Positions 19,804 to 29,773 of a DNA stretch of 64,000 nucleotides are shown here, piece by piece. The notes under the pieces were generated by a model. It had not been told where the DNA came from. It saw only the letters and a program-made list of their open reading frames with translations, and did no database searches. Position numbers and translations under genes: made by a program. Every line of letters begins with the position of its first letter. Positions within the stretch are counted from its first letter, which is position 1. The stretch comes from Pararge aegeria (Eukaryota > Arthropoda > Insecta > Lepidoptera > Nymphalidae): assembly GCF_905163445.1 (NCBI RefSeq), contig NC_053180.1, positions 20,016,701 through 20,080,700 of the forward strand, written 5' to 3'.

Positions 19804-20492
19804 ATAGATCTATAGAACTACCGGAGCGTGTTACATCCAAGATGCTACGATTGTTATTATCAGTTGAATAAGTAGTTAAGCTCGGTAAATTTACAAATCA
19901 CATTAAACTTTATTGTGACAGACTTACAAGCTTACTTAAATAAAAAAGATTAATCGTGAAGGATAAAATTGTGAATGAGAAGGCCGTAGTCCAGTCAACG
20001 CTGGCCCAGTTCGGATTTGTGGACATCACACGCCTTTGAGAACACGACAGAGAACTCTCAGGCATGCAGGTTTCCTCATGAAATTTATTCTTCACCATTA
20101 AAGCAAATTAAATTTTAATTACTTAAAACGTACATAACTAAGGAAAGTTAGAGGTGCGTGCTGGGAACAAACATGGCCCCTTGAAAGTGCAGCCGAAGTC
20201 TTAACCACTGGGCACTTTGCCGGTTTTTTAATGCGGGTGTAGAAATGGAAAAAAGCACGTCTCACTCTGACCTAGTTGCGACACCGTTCATCAAACAATT
20301 TGCGAAGCAGCTATCACTTCAATCCGTACCTTGGAGAGGCTGTTAAGCCATCGTTCTACGTTAATAACTTAACAATTTCATCCTTGACGATTGAAAAGAG
20401 CTTGTAAGTCTGTCACAATAAAGTTTAATTTAATTTGTGAAGTTACCGTGCTCATCAGCGCATGTAATAGCTCGCAGGTCTATAGATCTATA
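19804..20492. mobile_element. TIR element containing a SINE-B
   Basis: The outer words TATAGATCTATAG (19804) and CTATAGATCTATA (20480) face each other. The inner parts 19902-19932 and 20399-20429 are exact 31-base reverse complements (CTTTATTGTGACAGACTTAC lies within). The middle holds a SINE-B on the minus strand and no transposase, so this is a non-autonomous TIR element or an inverted duplication. Confidence 0.55.
19975..20222 (-). mobile_element. SINE-B, diverged, nearly full length
   Basis: AGGCCGTAGTCCAGTCAACG, ACTCTCAGGCATGCAGGTTT and TTAACCACTGGGCACTTTGC (head) are in the expected reverse order. The B-box region is mutated (GCTGGGAACAAACATGGCCC). Confidence 0.8.
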
Positions 20493-20499
20493 TAAAACT

Positions 20500-20930
20500 A
20501 GGCCCACCAGCTCACATTGGAGTCAAATTCAAATTGAAATTTCTTTATTCATGTAGGCCCATCACAGGCACTTATGAATCGTTCATACATATTATATGTT
20601 TACATAATTGTAAGGGGATGGTGATACCTTCGTACGCCAACTTAAACCTAAAGCTACGAGGGTTCCAAACCCGCCCTGGTCTAAGAAGAGCCCACAACAA
20701 ACTTAGCCGGGTAATTTTTTTTTTGTTATCACCATCTCACAGTTTATTTATATGAAGCTATGAAGATAGAGCAATTCACACCAAAGCTTTTTTATCGTTC
20801 AAGTAATCCTTAATATTATAATAGGAGAGTAATGTGGTGGGTCTTTACTCTTCTATTAGAGAAGGTATGTGCCCAGCATGCGGACAAACACCTCCTCCTT
20901 CTCCCCGGGATGACGATAATGATGATTAAA
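20500..20930 (+). repeat. Repeat C split by LINE-G
   Basis: 20500-20521 (GGCCCACCAGCTCACATTGG) and 20834-20930 (GTGGTGGGTCTTTACTCTTC, GTGCCCAGCATGCGG) are the two parts of repeat C; LINE-G fills the gap. Confidence 0.55.
20522..20835 (-). mobile_element. LINE-G 3' end inserted in repeat C
   Basis: TTTCTTTATTCATGTAGGCC, CAGGCACTTATGAATCGTTC, GGTTCCAAACCCGCCCTGGT, CACAACAAACTTAGCCGGGT, AGAGCAATTCACACCAAAGC. It ends near AATAGGAGAGT; the flanks GGAGT and GAGAGT suggest a short target duplication. Confidence 0.8.
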
Positions 20931-21039
20931 TAAATCAGAAATCTAGTTTAACTTCATAGTTTAAATATATTATATACATACTTTACTATTTCTAGGCAAG
21001 CGTGCTTCAACCTAGACCGCATCATTGCTTTGTAACTAA

Positions 21040-21285
21040 AATAACATTAAAATAACATTCTTCTTTAAAACCTTCCTCAATATGGGTATCAAATAAAAAC
21101 GATTGAATAGTAATAACTTTACACTATGAGAAATTTCAAATCCAAGATGGCCGCAATCATAAAATGGCGATTTACATTCTTCTTTCAAAACTTCCACAAT
21201 ATAGGTATCAAATGAAAGGGATTTGTACCTATGTACACTCTATTGAACTGGAATGATTTTATTTTTATTTTGGGAGTTTTTAAAT
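21040..21285. repeat. Direct-repeat unit GTATCAAATGAAAG
   Basis: 21053-21095 and 21175-21218 are two diverged copies of CATTCTTCTTTAAAACCTTC ... TATGGGTATCAAATAAAA, separated by AAATTTCAAATCCAAGATGG. This phrase is common in lepidopteran repeats next to Helitrons. Confidence 0.5.
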
Positions 21286-21289
21286 TATA

Positions 21290-21672
21290 AATTTAATAGC
21301 TTCTGTCCGTAACCTTGTCTGCGTGGACTTGAGAAGCGGGTCTAAAGCTTCGCTCGTTAACAATTTTTAATCGTACCACTATTACACTATCGATTTGAGA
21401 GATCGGTATAGAAAGTACATGTACTTTTCCATAGTATAGGTGACATGCATACCAAATTTCAAAGCTGTCTGCCCGCGGATTAGCTTGTAAACAAGTTTCT
21501 GATTGAACTACTTAAGGAATCGGGATAAAAGGTAGCCTATTTTGTTTTCCAAGTCAAAGGCTACATGCATGCCAAATTTCATCCAAATCCGTTCAGCCAT
21601 TTTGTTGCATGAATGAATAACAAACATCCAAACATTCAAATATCCACACCTTCACATTTTTAATAATAGTAA
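21290..21672 (-). mobile_element. Non-autonomous Helitron-like copy
   Basis: The left part CTGTCCGTAACCTTGTCTGC resembles the inverted 3' end. The body has ACATGCATACCAAATTTCAA and CCAAATCCGTTCAGCCATTT, and the right end is TTTTTAATAATAGTAAG. No Rep/helicase ORF. Confidence 0.6.
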
Positions 21673-22108
21673 GTTAATTAATATTACAATGGAAAATGTC
21701 ATTCGATCAACAGTGTTTATAAAATCGACTGTGATGAAATCGTTTAGATCTTCGAGCAAACACTCTGCGGAGACATCACAATCTCGGCAAATAATTATCC
21801 AACTTGTTTACTCTGCGTCCGTTTACTCTGTCTATAAAAGTTGTGTCAATAATAGCGAGCGGCAGAAAAGCATAATAAGAAACTGTAGTATTTTTATAAA
21901 GTACTTACTCGAAGGAAGCGGTCATACCCCAGTGGATAGGACTTCAACTTCACTTTTGGGGTGCCAAGATCGAATCCCAGCACGCACCTCTAACTTTTAT
22001 AAGTTATGCGCGTTTTTTTCAAGCAATTAAAGTATCATTTGCTTCAACAGTGAAGGAAAACATTGTGAGAAAACCATGTATCCCTGAGAGTTCTCCATAA
22101 TGTTTTCA

Positions 22109-22345
22109 ACAATGAATAATTGTCGTAACAATTATTGTCTTAACAATTATTCATTGTAAATCTAATACGAGTATCTCCTGAGGATGCTACGGTTCAAAGC
22201 GAAACGTGCGTAGAGGGTACATTACCGAAGATCTGTTTGGTGTGGAGTATAAGGATTGAAGATATTATAAATTACACCATACAGATTCTTCTGCTTTTCG
22301 CGGAGTAGCCAATTCAGCTTATTTTCCATAATATTTCCATAACGT
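22109..22345 (+). repeat. Fold-back repeat M in SINE-B
   Basis: Begins with a hairpin (22109-22123 / 22143-22157, ACAATGAATAATTGT), then CTCCTGAGGATGCTACGG, GCGAAACGTGCGTAGAGGGT and ACCATACAGATTCTTCTGC. Confidence 0.7.
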
Positions 22346-22351
22346 TATCAA

Positions 22352-22604
22352 AGACGGCCGATTGGCGCAGTGGGTAGCGAGCCTGCTTTCCGAGTCACGC
22401 GGCTGTTGGTTCGATTCCCATAACTAGAAAATGTTGGTGATGAATATGAATATTTTTCAGTTTCTGGGTGTTTATCTGTATTTTGTATGTATATTATTCA
22501 TAAAAATATTCATCAGTCCTCTAAGTACCCATAACACAAACTACGCTTACTTTGGGCTAGATGGCGATGTGTGTATTATCGTAGAATATTTATTCAAAAA
22601 AAAA
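22352..22604 (+). mobile_element. SINE-A nested in SINE-B
   Basis: GACGGCCGATTGGCGCAGTG, GGTTCGATTCCCATAAC, TTTCAGTTTCTGGGTGTTTA, CCATAACACAAACTACGC and TGGGCTAGATGGCGATGTG with a short A-rich end. Confidence 0.88.
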
Positions 22605-23010
22605 GGTGTGTGGAGTCCACCAATCCACACTGGATCAGCGTGGTGGACTACGGCCTAAACCCTTCTTATTGTTGGGAAGACCCATGCCCTATCGTGGGCT
22701 ATTAATGGGTTGATAATGATGGTGATGATAGTATCTCAACGACGCGACGCTACGGTAATAATAAACGACATTTCAATGAGAAATATGTCATGATATAGAC
22801 TAGACATTTTCCAACAGTCATCAAAGTGTCTTAGAAATTTAGCTCACCGGCAAATAGGTCACTAGACGAACCTTAAACCTATTAGCCGCTAGGAACCTAT
22901 ACCTATGTAGGTTCTTAGTTAGGTTACCTAATATTCGAGTACTTAGGCTTAAAAGGTAAAACCTGCTTTACCTTGCCATAAATATATTACTTTACTGGTT
23001 GATTGGTTGA

Positions 23011-23460
23011 CAACCACCCTTGTGCAGAGGTCAGCGATGTGTTCTAAGTCAAAGTCAAAGTCTAAAATATCTTTATTCAAATAGGCCCACAGGTGGCACT
23101 TTTGATGCGTACAGAAGAATTACACGGTAGAGAGTTCTTATAAGTGGGAGGGAATCGATTCCCAGTATGTATAATTTGAGAATTTATAATTCCTGAATTT
23201 TCTCTGCTCTCTAGGCCGTGGCTAGTTAACACCCCACCGACAAGCTATTTAGCGTTCCGGTACGACGTCACGTAAAAAGCGTTTAGGGGCTTATTACTGC
23301 CACAAGAGGCTACCATCTTTAACTTCATCTATAACGCCTTTTATATTCCGCTTCTATTTTTATGTTTCTGTTTTCTTTTATAATTATTTTACTTCATGTG
23401 GTGTACAGATAAATAATAATGAGATTTCAGCTAAGGAATAACTTGTAGTGGAAAAGAAAA
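23011..23460 (+). mobile_element. SINE-D split by LINE-F
   Basis: The head 23011-23045 (ACCACCCTTGTGCAGAGGTC) resumes at 23139 (TATAAGTGGGAGGGAATCGA TTCCCAG), then TTTAGCGTTCCGGTACGACG. The last part is diverged and ends with AACTTGTAGTGGAAAAG. Confidence 0.65.
23046..23138 (-). mobile_element. Short LINE-F insertion with TSD GTTCT
   Basis: AAGTCAAAGTCAAAGTCTAA to ATTACACGGTAGAGA is a strongly 5'-truncated LINE-F 3' end in reverse. GTTCT occurs at both edges (23041-23045, 23134-23138). Confidence 0.8.
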
Positions 23461-23683
23461 TAGAAAATCTTTCGTTGAATCATCATGATATCCACCTATT
23501 ACGGACCCATTACAGAGCACGAGTCTTCTCCCGCAATAAATTAAGTTAGTTAGTTGGGCCTACTAATAAAGTTTTCGAGGCATACAAAACCATACATCAG
23601 CTTTTATATTGGTACAATACAAACAGATCTATAAATAAATGTACACATTAAGACATATCTAAATGAAATCCCTATCCCTATCC

Positions 23684-24136
23684 CTCCCTACTAATATTAT
23701 AAATGTCAATGTAAGTTTGTTTGTCACGCAAAAACTACTTAACCGATCCTCATGAAACTTTGTACACATATTCTTGGAAGTGTTAGAAGTAATATAGGAT
23801 ACTTTTAATCCCGACATTAAGCTCGGTTCCTTTGGGAGAGGGGATTTAAGTGTTTGATGATTTTACACCATAACTCCGACATATTATAACTTATTTAAAT
23901 AATTATTTTAGTACTATAGAGGTTATAATATGCGTTTAATTTTGCCCAAACTGTGTAGATCTGATGAATGTGGTTGGAGATAGAGTACAGAACTCCTCAG
24001 CGGACAGCAGTAAACCCCTCATTTAAGGCTTAGCTATACTGAATACTTTAATTTATTTAGAACTAAAACTAAATTGAATGCCACATCAAAAAACAAAATC
24101 AAACGTAGACGAAGTCGCGGGCAACAGCTAGTAGTT
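23684..24136 (+). mobile_element. Non-autonomous Helitron, copy 1
   Basis: CCCTACTAATATTATAAATG at the 5' side, CTTGGAAGTGTTAGAAGTAA and TCCTCAGCGGACAGCAG inside, and 3' end GACGAAGTCGCGGGCAACAG CTAGTA. The CTAG terminus with a preceding short GC stem fits Helitrons. Close copy at 41757-42238. No ORF. Confidence 0.75.
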
Positions 24137-24164
24137 AATAAACTTATTTCAGAAGTCACAGATT

Positions 24165-24305
24165 AAGGCCGTAGCGGGGACAATTTGAGAATGCTTTCTG
24201 AATTATCTTTGGTGTGTTCTGGTGGCTAGTTACGATGGCAAGACGTGTGGCTAAACGATCGGTTCGATGCCGCGTATACTAGCGGTTACTGTTATACAAA
24301 CTGTC
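24165..24305 (+). mobile_element. SINE-D fragment
   Basis: GGGGACAATTTGAGAATG, ATCTTTGGTGTGTTCTGGTG, GGCAAGACGTGTGGC and CGATGCCGCG are decayed SINE-D phrases. Confidence 0.5.
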
Positions 24306-24394
24306 ATAATATAATTTGCACAATAAACCCTGCTTCACCACGTCGCATTACTCATCTTGGCTTCTAAGGAAGGGGGGACAGGACTCGCATGATT

Positions 24395-24600
24395 TTAATG
24401 TTGCATGCCATGTTAGGGCTGTATCTGATTTATTTCAGTAAAAACTATGGCAGTGGTTTACTCCAAAACAATTAGGTTTTCAGTTTCACAAATAAGTCTC
24501 AGAGAAATAACATAATGTTCCTTAAAAGCCTGTGAAGTATTATTTCGGTTTTCATTTACACGTTATAAAAACGGATTACCAATTTTTGGTCCCGGGTCGT
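24395..24600 (+). repeat. Unclassified repeat Q, copy 2
   Basis: TTTCACAAATAAGTCTCAGA and GAAGTATTATTTCGGTTTTC match copy 1 at 17950-18135 in the same order. Confidence 0.6.
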
Positions 24601-24737
24601 GATAAATAGTTATAAAGGCATTGGATTTTTCGTTAGGCAATTTTAAGTACCAGTCCGGAGTTAAGGAATTCTACTTCTAGTAGTTTGTAGGTACTCCGAC
24701 AAACATCTTTAGGCCGTCGGTCGCGGTTCTTGGTTCA

Positions 24738-25405
24738 TGTTCAACCCGACTCGGAGGAGCATGATGGGTCCAAGCTTTTAATCCCTGTCCTAGTATCCAT
24801 AGGGCCTGCTCAAAACATTGAAACCGGCGAGTTATCTACTTAGTTGGAAATGCAATCTTATGTGAAACATACGGGGTAAGATATCTTTTAAGTTTAGCGA
24901 CCTATAAAAGTCCCTTAAATAAAGAGATTAAAAAAAATATTATTCTGTTGAGTAAATGAGTTAAGCCAAAGTAATAAATTTTTTAATGTCTGTCTTCGTA
25001 AAGATATGTTCTATTTTTGTGATCAAGCCAGTTTAATAAAACTAGATCTTAGAATGTTATTGAGTGCTTCGGATAATATAAATACCTACATATTAGTAGA
25101 GTTGGAGGTATATTTTAGGTCCCCGACGCAAGAAGAACGGAGCGAAATTTTTTGTTTGTCTATGAATGTATAGGAAGAATTAACTAATTTAATATATCTA
25201 TTTTAATTTCTTAAATGAATAAAACTAATAAAGTATTTTGAAGAAAAATTATTGTACATTCATTCCGTCTGTACGTATTTCTTCTCTAATATAGCTACTT
25301 AGTTCCTTAAATTCCATAAAAAATAGAGGTAATCAAAGCTTAAGAGTTCATTTGAATATTAATTTCTTGAATATTCTATCAAACATTTTTTTAGCGCACA
25401 CATAA
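24738..25405. other. Mostly unique AT-rich stretch
   Basis: 24738-24800 may be a decayed repeat C (GAGGAGCATGATGGGTCC). Nothing else was recognised. Confidence 0.4.
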
Positions 25406-25425
25406 CCTATACTTGAAGGATAAGT
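25406..25425 (+). repeat. Inverted partner of the splice-donor-like site
   Basis: CCTATACTTGAAGGATAAGT is the inverted copy, with one extra A, of the exon end and donor at 25721-25739. Confidence 0.85.
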
Positions 25426-25726
25426 AAAATAAGAATAGAGTTCGCAAATAAAATTGATGTTAATAGTATTGGATGCTCTAATTATTAAACGCTCATTTTT
25501 TTCTACATAACACAACACAAAACACAGCATAAGTACCCCAGAGAACCAAAAGTTCGCGGTTTAAATTTTTTTAAACATCGAAATTAAAAGAACTTCTTTA
25601 ATTTAAAAGTTGAGAATTTCATCCTTAAATAACATTTTAATACCATGTTCTAGACGATACGCTTAACATACTAAATGTATAATATTTATGTATCCCAATA
25701 GTTTAAATCTAAAAATATAAACTTAC

Positions 25727-25770
25727 CTTCAAGTATAGGATCCTCCAAAATAATATATAAACGCACAATC
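25727..25770 (-). CDS. Candidate 44-base coding exon, product unknown
   Basis: On the minus strand a pyrimidine-rich acceptor (TTTCTTGTGTCTGTGTGCAG) precedes the exon and CTTGAAG is followed by GTAAGTTT. Phase 1 reads IVRLYIILEDPILE, without stops; another frame (LCVYILFWRILYLK) is also open. It lies outside recognised repeats, next to a CpG-rich patch. No family is recognised. It could equally be a 5' UTR exon. Confidence 0.3.
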
Positions 25771-26614
25771 CTGCACACAGACACAAGAAACACGGCACAC
25801 CAAAATACCAAAAATTCACTGTTTTATAATCGAGTTTTTAATATAAGTTTAAATTTCCGAACCGCACGAGAACAGATTACGAAGTGGCAAAGAGTACGAT
25901 TTTCACGCGTATGTTGGCAGCATTGGCGCGTCGTACGTCCGCCCTGTAGCCGCGCGTACAACCGTTTGCCGTTTGCGCATGGTACGGCGCTACGGCCGGC
26001 CCACGGAATGATATACGTCGCAATGCGTTATCTATGCTTATGTAAAATTCAAAATTTTGTCGGCGTATTTGGTTTTTGGGGACATTTTGAAAATTGTAAC
26101 GATATTGAGAAAGTTTTCCACCGTTTTTGGTATGACTAAGCACGTATTAACTAAGGCTTGGATATGCTAATTTAGTTTAAAGAAATGTTGGCGTAAAAAA
26201 TATTTATATAGCATTTTACGGTATTTAGGAATGTTATGGAAGATTAGGGAGTTTTCTATCGGTTGTGTAGATAGGTAACATAAATTAAGGGGGAACACGT
26301 AAATGAAGCTATTTTTTTTTTTACTACTTTGCCTTTATTCTCGCCCATATCTAAACTGAGCTTTGATGATAAATCCTTTGAACTTTGAATAATTTTGTCG
26401 GTCGGTGGACTAGTTCACCGGATCATTTAGTTAAAAATAAAGGATAGGTATGCACGGATTCTAAAGCTGTTCTAATGTGTCCAGCAGTAGGTAAACGTCC
26501 ATCAGTTGAATTGATTATAAAACATGCCACTATATAGATAGAGCTTAAGCAAGTTTTTGGCATAAAGTTTAAAACCTTACATATCAGTTGAACGATCTTA
26601 AGTTAGCACTATTT
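25771..26614. other. CpG-rich patch, then AT-rich DNA
   Basis: 25875-26030 is the most CpG-dense unique patch nearby (ATTGGCGCGTCGTACGTCCG, GTACGGCGCTACGGCCGGCC), followed by AT-rich sequence. It could hold a promoter of a minus-strand transcript. 26310-26330 has a T-run. Confidence 0.35.
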
Positions 26615-27218
26615 TTGTGCTACAGAAAAGGGATGTTCGTGCGATATACAATATCGGTCCGAGAGAGTCATTGAGAGATAAATTTAAAGATTTTAAAATA
26701 ATGCCATTGTATAGTCAATACATATTTAAAAGTAGAATTTATGTTCATATTAATTCAATTCAATTCAAAATGAAGATTAGAAGTAATAACAAACCTGCAG
26801 TGCAATATACTAGGTTACGTAATACTAATAATTCGTTTAAAGGAAATTAAGATATCTCTTGAAAAGTTCGAAGTTTGCATTTAACGTAAGGTTATAGAAA
26901 AGTCCTATTACAGTATACGTTATCGATAAAAAAGCTTGGGTGTGAATTATTTCTCTTACCGGGTTTCTCTTTTAATAATTTTAAATGACAATGTGAGATG
27001 GTGATACCAAAAAAGAACAGCCGGCTAAGTTTTTTGTGGGCTTCTTCTTAGACCAGGGCGCGTTTGGAACCCTCGTAGCTTAGTTTTAAGATCGCGATTT
27101 TGGTTATAGCCATCATCTTACTACCGTAGTAACGTGTAAACATTTCTCATGTAATTTACGCATCATAAGTGTATGGGCCTACTTGAATAAGGATATTTTT
27201 GACTTTGTCTGTTGACTT
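26615..27218 (+). mobile_element. LINE-F, ORF2 tail and 3' UTR, broken
   Basis: A diverged relative of the copy at 31660. It codes LQKRDVRAIYNIGPRESLRD and KFKDFKIMPLYSQYIFKS, then has internal deletions around 26750 and 26846 that bring an early TAA. The 3' UTR follows with GCTTGGGTGTGAATTATT, GACCAGGGCGCGTTTGG and TACTTGAATAAGGATATTTT. The peptide is the C-terminal part of a CR1-like reverse transcriptase ORF. Confidence 0.85.
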
Positions 27219-27223
27219 TAAGT

Positions 27224-27355
27224 GGGAGGTCTCGGGTTCGATCCTCTGCAGGGGTAACTTGGGTATTTGTAATATTTCTTTGGCCTAGTCTGGTAAGTTA
27301 CTGCCGTGGTTTGTTAACATCCTACCACACGTCCACCATTTAGTTTTTTACAGCT
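27224..27355 (+). mobile_element. SINE-D head fragment
   Basis: GTGGGAGGTCTCGGGTTCGA TCC then TTGGCCTAGTCTGGTAAG and CCACCATTTAGTT. Confidence 0.6.
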
Positions 27356-27780
27356 ATCTCTTTGAGTAACTGTAAATGTCTTTTTTTTAAACCATCCAAG
27401 GCAAGCAGCAAAACGGAAATCGGTCAAGCCGTGTCTAAGTTGTAGTAAAATGCTGATGTATTGGTTTGCGCAGAATCCGCGCCAGCAATATAAAAAAAAT
27501 GCACAAAGCTCCGAAGTTAGCTGAAGTGCCTCCATATTCGCTTTGGCCAAAATGCTCATAAGTATTCTTACATTGTTGTTCGTAATTTTAAAATTTTATC
27601 TCTTTAAACTTTGGTCACAGCGCTTACAGATTGCTCTTCCACGATCCAGTTGACTTTTCGCTGGTGTTTTTATTGTATTTCTCTTTATTATTGAATGTAT
27701 GTATTTTTAAAAGTTTGAACTTAAGGAACCTAGGGCCTAGTCTAACCCTTGGGTAGTTAGCCGTGATTCAGCTTTACAAT
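27356..27780. other. Unrecognised stretch
   Basis: A minus-strand 81-codon ORF (27314-27559, MSILAKANMEALQLT) crosses the end of SINE-D. No domain or splice support. Confidence 0.4.
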
Positions 27781-28125
27781 TTGACCTCTCTGGCACAGTG
27801 GTAAGCTCTGTGGTCTTTCTTATGAACAGGAGATCCCAGGTTATATATTCCGACGGTAGAAATTTCTGTATTTATATTTTTTGAACTGTTCTAGGGGGTT
27901 TCGGCTGAGACTAATCAAGTCGACAAAGACGGCACGTGCCGCCAAGCGATTTAGCTTTCCGGTACGATGTCGATTAGACCCGATTAGGGGTGGGTATAGG
28001 TTTAATAAAACTGTCACTTAAAAGGTTCGCTCGCTACTATCTTAGACTGTTTTATCATTTACTGTCAGATGAAATAGCTTAAAAAGCTAACTTGTGTTTC
28101 AATTAAAAAAATAGAAAAAAAAAAT
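27781..28125 (+). mobile_element. SINE-D, full length, diverged
   Basis: GACCTCTCTGGCACAGTGGT, GTGCCGCCAAGCGATTTAGC, GATTAGGGGTGGGTATAGG, GCTACTATCTTAGACTG and an A-rich tail are in order. The B box is damaged (CCCAGGTTATATATTCCGA). Confidence 0.8.
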
Positions 28126-28199
28126 AAAAGGTTGGCAACTTCTGGTACTCCTACGAGTATGACAGGGAGTAGTAGGTACATGAATTTAAATCAGAAATG

Positions 28200-28440
28200 A
28201 CTCTGACCTGACCCCGTTTTATGGAATCGATTAATTTTTAAGCAAACTCGATTGAATCGGGGCATGCTAATTGCACATCTCAGAAGACGACCGGCGTGTC
28301 GATGATTGCGCGCGTGTAAACAAAGTGATTCAAACAAATTGATTGTAATAAAACGCGTGTTTTATTAAGCAACTGGTTTCAGAGGAAATTATGTGTTCAT
28401 TCGGATTGAAATGGACGTTTTAATATGAATTTGTGAGTAC
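28200..28440. promoter_or_regulatory. Candidate enhancer-like unique block
   Basis: Non-repetitive DNA rich in developmental factor-like sites: ATCGATTAAT, ACTCGATTGAATCGG, GTGTAAACAAAG (forkhead-like), TTGATTGTAATAAAAC (Hox/caudal-like) and TTTTATTAAG. It is set between two repeats. Function is inferred from motif density only. Confidence 0.25.
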
Positions 28441-28639
28441 AGATGACCTAGTGGTTAATAACTTGTGGGTCTCTACAAGAGGTGGCGGGTTCTGGGCCAT
28501 AATACAGTCGCATCGTTTAAATAAGTTATAAGTTATTGCTTTAATATGGCAGGTTAAATATGTCCCTAAAATAAAAAACTAAAATATTCTAAAACAATAC
28601 GTCAACAGTATTGAGGATAGTTGATATCATAAACAAAAT

Positions 28640-28877
28640 AATAAATAAATAAATAAATAAATATACTACGAAAATACATACATCGCCATCTAGCCCGAAA
28701 GCGTAGCTTGTGTTATGGGTACTAAAGTGACTGACGAATATTTTAATAACTAATATACATAAATACTTATTATATACAGATAAACACCCAGACACTGAAA
28801 AACATTCATATTCATCACACAAACATTTTTCAGTTGTGGGAGCCGAACCCACGGTCTTGGACTCAGAAAGCAGGGTA
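28640..28877 (-). mobile_element. SINE-A, nearly complete
   Basis: (AAAT)n tail, CATCGCCATCTAGCCCGAAA, CACCCAGACACTGAAAAACA, GTGGGAGCCGAACCCACGGT and CTTGGACTCAGAAAGCAGGG. The extreme head is missing. Confidence 0.85.
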
Positions 28878-28878
28878 A

Positions 28879-28923
28879 CAAAAGAATCCCGGCAAACTGT
28901 AACAAACGCGGACATCAGCTAGT
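28879..28923 (+). mobile_element. Helitron 3' end scrap
   Basis: AATCCCGGCAAACTGTAACA then AACGCGGACATCAGCTAGT, a decayed terminus adjoining the SINE-A. Confidence 0.45.
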
Positions 28924-29049
28924 AAAAGTAAGAATTCTGTAACAAAACGTCCACAATATTAAAAAAATAATGCTTAAAGCATTATTTTATCGATGGTAGT
29001 AAGAAGTCGAATGAATTGTTCTAACTACGAGATGCATAGTTAGTTTTAA

Positions 29050-29192
29050 TTGGCAATAAATAAATAAATATACTACGACAATACACACATCGTCATATAG
29101 TAAGCGTAGCTTGTGTTATGGGTACTAAGATTACTGATGAATAATTTTAAGAATAATATTCATAAATACTTATAAAATATAGATAAACATCC
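29050..29192 (-). mobile_element. SINE-A 3' half
   Basis: (AAAT)n, ATACTACGACAATACACACA, AGTAAGCGTAGCTTGTGTTA, GATAAACATCCAAGG; the CCCCAA block is deleted. Confidence 0.8.
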
Positions 29193-29195
29193 AAG

Positions 29196-29440
29196 GTCAA
29201 TTAAAACGGCAAAAAAACATGTCTGTTGTATAGAAGCCCTCTTTTTTGTTAGTTATTTTCGTTATAAAGGCAACAGAATTACATCATATGGGTATAATTT
29301 CAACTATCTAACTATCGGTCATGATATACGACCTAGTGACAGACGGACAGAAAGACAGAGGGACGGACAGCGGTGCCTTAGCAATGCGGTGCCGTGTGGG
29401 TTACACGGCACGGCATTACTAGGGTAAGGAACCCTAAAAA
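29196..29440 (+). repeat. Repeat T (GGACGGACAG ... GGAACCCTAAAAA)
   Basis: AATTAAAACGGCAAAAAAAC, ATAAAGGCAACAGAATTACA, GACAGACGGACAGAAAGACA and GGTAAGGAACCCTAAAAA. It is a widespread lepidopteran non-coding repeat; a shorter relative is at 41100-41220. 29383-29397/29403-29417 form a hairpin. Confidence 0.65.
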
Positions 29441-29688
29441 CGAGCATCCAGCCATTTTCTCTGGTCTGGTCTCGTGGGGGGCTTTGGTTGTGGATAGTTA
29501 CCACCCTACCGACAAAAGTCGTACCGCTAAGCGATTTAGTGTTCCGGTGCGATGTCGCGTAGAAACCGTTTAGGGGTATGACTACCATACTCCCTAACAG
29601 GTTAGCCCGATACTATTAGACTGCATCACTTACCACCAGGTGAGATTGCAGTCAAGGGCTGATTTGAGGAGGAATAAAAAAAGACCGC
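29441..29688 (+). mobile_element. SINE-D 3' two thirds
   Basis: TTTTCTCTGGTCTGGTCTCG, AGCGATTTAGTGTTCCGGTG, GACTACCATACTCCCTAACA and GAGATTGCAGTCAAGGGCTG with A-rich tail. The head is absent. Confidence 0.85.
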
Positions 29689-29773
29689 TTGTGGTGGACT
29701 TCTTAACTCAGGGCTCGTTTGGTACTTACTTTGAACCTCTGACATGTTTGTCGTAGGCTGTTTTAGGTCGGTA

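Larger units (their letters stand above)
21908..22728 (+). mobile_element. SINE-B split by nested M and SINE-A
   Basis: The left half 21908-22108 runs from AAGCGGTCATACCCCAGTGG to TTCTCCATAATGTTTTCAA. The right half 22605-22728 runs from AGGTGTGTGGAGTCCACCAA to AATGGGTTGATAATGATGG. The join is exact when the insert is removed. Confidence 0.85.
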
